This document shows positions 53,915 to 54,891 of a DNA stretch of 54,891 nt, piece after piece (the first letter of the stretch is position 1; every line of letters starts with the position of its first letter). Source of the stretch: Comamonas koreensis (GTDB lineage: Bacteria; Pseudomonadota; Gammaproteobacteria; Burkholderiales; Burkholderiaceae_C). The notes below the pieces were generated by a model. That model saw nothing but the letters and a program-made list of their open reading frames with translations. It had not been told where the DNA came from and searched no databases. The translations under genes and the position numbers were made by a program. The stretch is taken from NCBI RefSeq assembly GCF_021026195.1, contig NZ_JAJNCT010000027.1:1-54891 (forward strand), written 5' to 3'.

Positions 53915-53942
53915 AAGGCCTGCCGTTGTGCAGGCCTTTTTT
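53915..53942 (+). terminator. Intrinsic terminator after dkgB
   Basis: A perfect nine-base stem AAGGCCTGC / GCAGGCCTT with a six-base loop is followed by TTTT. Confidence 0.92.
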
Positions 53943-54122
53943 GCAGTGGAGCAGGGTGAGCCATAGCATGCACGCGTAAAACACCTCAACGCTTCGATAT
54001 GCATTTGCTTAGGTTAAGCGGGTGGGATCTCCAGATGTCGTTCGACAATTTTTACGTGTTGGAAACCTCTGGTCTGAGTAAGCTACCTGCTGCTATGTTC
54101 GGCTAGGAAGGAGGGGGCTCTC

Positions 54123-54820
54123 ATGCGAATTCAGGTCGTAGCGCCAGGAGCGGCGGTCAAAGAAGAAAGAATTACTGCCGCAGCGGAAGTACTGGAGGCT
54201 TCCGGCCATGTAATCACTTTTGGAGCCCATACCTTTCAAAGGCACCGTTATTTGGCCGGACGCGATGAACTTCGTCTCGAAGACCTGAAAAGTGCTATGA
54301 CCGATAAAGCGGTAGATGCAGTTTGGTTTGCGCGAGGAGGTACCGGATGCATGCACCTGCTGCCCCATGTGGCGGACTGGCTTGCGCTTAAACCTATTAT
54401 TGGGTACTCGGATAATTGCTCGCTTTTGCTGCAGGCGTGGAAGCTTGGCGGTCGTGCCATCCATGGTCCGGTGTTCGAGGAAATAGTAGCAGGCGATGCA
54501 ATAAGCCAGCATGCTGAGGATGTACTCACATTACTGAGCAAAGGCAGCGCAGCTCTTCATTTTTCCGGGCTCATACCTGGCGGGAGCTTAGAGCGCGTCA
54601 ACGTGACGGGGCCGACCCTCGGCGGGAATCTGGCAACCTTGAGTTCTCTCGCGGGTACGTCCTGGTTACCGTCAATGGCTGGAGCCATTGTTTTGCTGGA
54701 GGATGTGGGCGAGCCGTTTTACCGGATAGAGAGATCCTTGGCACAACTTCGACTATGTGGCGTGTTGGATGGCGCTCAGGCCGTTGTGCTGGGAAATTTC
54801 ACAAATTGTCCAGCGCGGGG
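54123..54820 (+). pseudogene. LD-carboxypeptidase (peptidase S66), truncated by IS insertion
   Basis: The first 232 codons of an S66 LD-carboxypeptidase, a serine peptidase that trims L,D-bonds in muropeptides or gives microcin C immunity (MccF). AAGGAGG precedes the start. The catalytic Ser96 is in IIGYSDNCS and the Glu (193) in AIVLLEDVGEPFYRIE; the C-terminal His of the triad is lost. At 54821 the frame enters the IS and stops at 54860 with a 12-residue foreign tail. GC content is clearly lower than in the neighbouring genes, so it may be horizontally acquired. Not likely to be active. Confidence 0.85.
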
Positions 54821-54891
54821 TGGGCTTCCCCCGGTTTTCCGGACACATCGAATGACATGATGCGTTTAGGAGGCGAATATGCCAAGGACGA
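54821..54891 (+). mobile_element. 5' end of an IS3-family insertion sequence (partial)
   Basis: Begins TGGGCTTCCCCC, matching the reverse complement of the element end at 52-77. It has the same direction as that element. It carries the start of a transposase gene at 54879. It splits the LD-carboxypeptidase gene. The target-site duplication cannot be checked because the other junction is outside the window. Confidence 0.8.
54879..54891 (+). CDS. IS3-family transposase OrfA, first codons (partial)
   Basis: The start codon is preceded by a strong ribosome-binding site TTTAGGAGG, and the first codons read Met-Pro-Arg-Thr, a frequent opening of OrfA proteins in IS3-family elements. The gene continues past the window edge. 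Confidence 0.55.

Noticed and set aside
1..54891. CRISPR array, tRNA or rRNA genes, prophage or defence island
   Set aside because: No regularly spaced repeats, cloverleaf-like sequences or phage/defence genes were recognised on either strand.
1..54891. Single circular molecule with one IS split across the window ends
   Set aside because: A single insertion would leave a short target duplication; the bases next to the two termini (ATCT after 77, GGGG before 54821) do not match, and two different genes are broken.

Overview
The window looks like chromosomal DNA of a betaproteobacterium of the Comamonadaceae, most likely Comamonas or a close relative. This is inferred from the high GC content, two solitary Bug/TctC-type binding proteins, the block yebC-purD-hemF-rsfS-rlmH-maf-rng, and a type-2 ferredoxin--NADP reductase. 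No tRNA, rRNA, CRISPR array or phage module was seen.

Both edges lie inside insertion sequences. Bases 1-77 are the 3' end of an IS3-family element that sits inside a second, IS150-group element (78-1098). Bases 54821-54891 are the 5' end of an element with matching inverted repeats, and it truncates an LD-carboxypeptidase gene. The two termini are in direct orientation.

Region 1.1-12.3 kb: a Bug binding protein, an exported peroxiredoxin, an orphan MlaE-type permease, a DUF1287 protein, dusA, a TM2/TPR-type membrane protein with a small overlapping partner, and a thiamine locus. The thiamine locus is a minus-strand operon thiO-thiS-thiG-thiE behind a clear TPP riboswitch, with thiD divergent. 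At 12.3-13.0 kb is a non-coding, AT-rich island with palindromes and a 19-codon ORF. It is followed by a ChaC-like gene that has a perfect FNR-type box upstream.

Region 14-32.5 kb: a D-2-hydroxyacid dehydrogenase, a second Bug protein, a retropepsin-like protease, upp, a threonine/serine dehydratase, and an amino-acid ABC importer lacking its ATPase. Then come a HerA-like ATPase and the purD-hemF-rsfS-rlmH-maf-rng block, with nadD absent from its usual slot. An aminotransferase, cysB and a CbiX-type chelatase (sulfur/siroheme theme) complete the region.

Region 32.7-54.9 kb: a complete tripartite RND efflux operon, ferredoxin--NADP reductase, a GNAT-pdxH pair, sodC, a LysR/SBF-symporter divergent pair, a DUF72 gene, tex, an AI-2E-family transporter with a long C-terminal extension, and a LysR-MFS-dkgB module. 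The truncated, lower-GC ldcA-like gene closes the window. Most genes are housekeeping. The unusual material is at the IS-bounded ends, in the 12.3-13.8 kb regulatory stretch, and in several extended or partnerless proteins.
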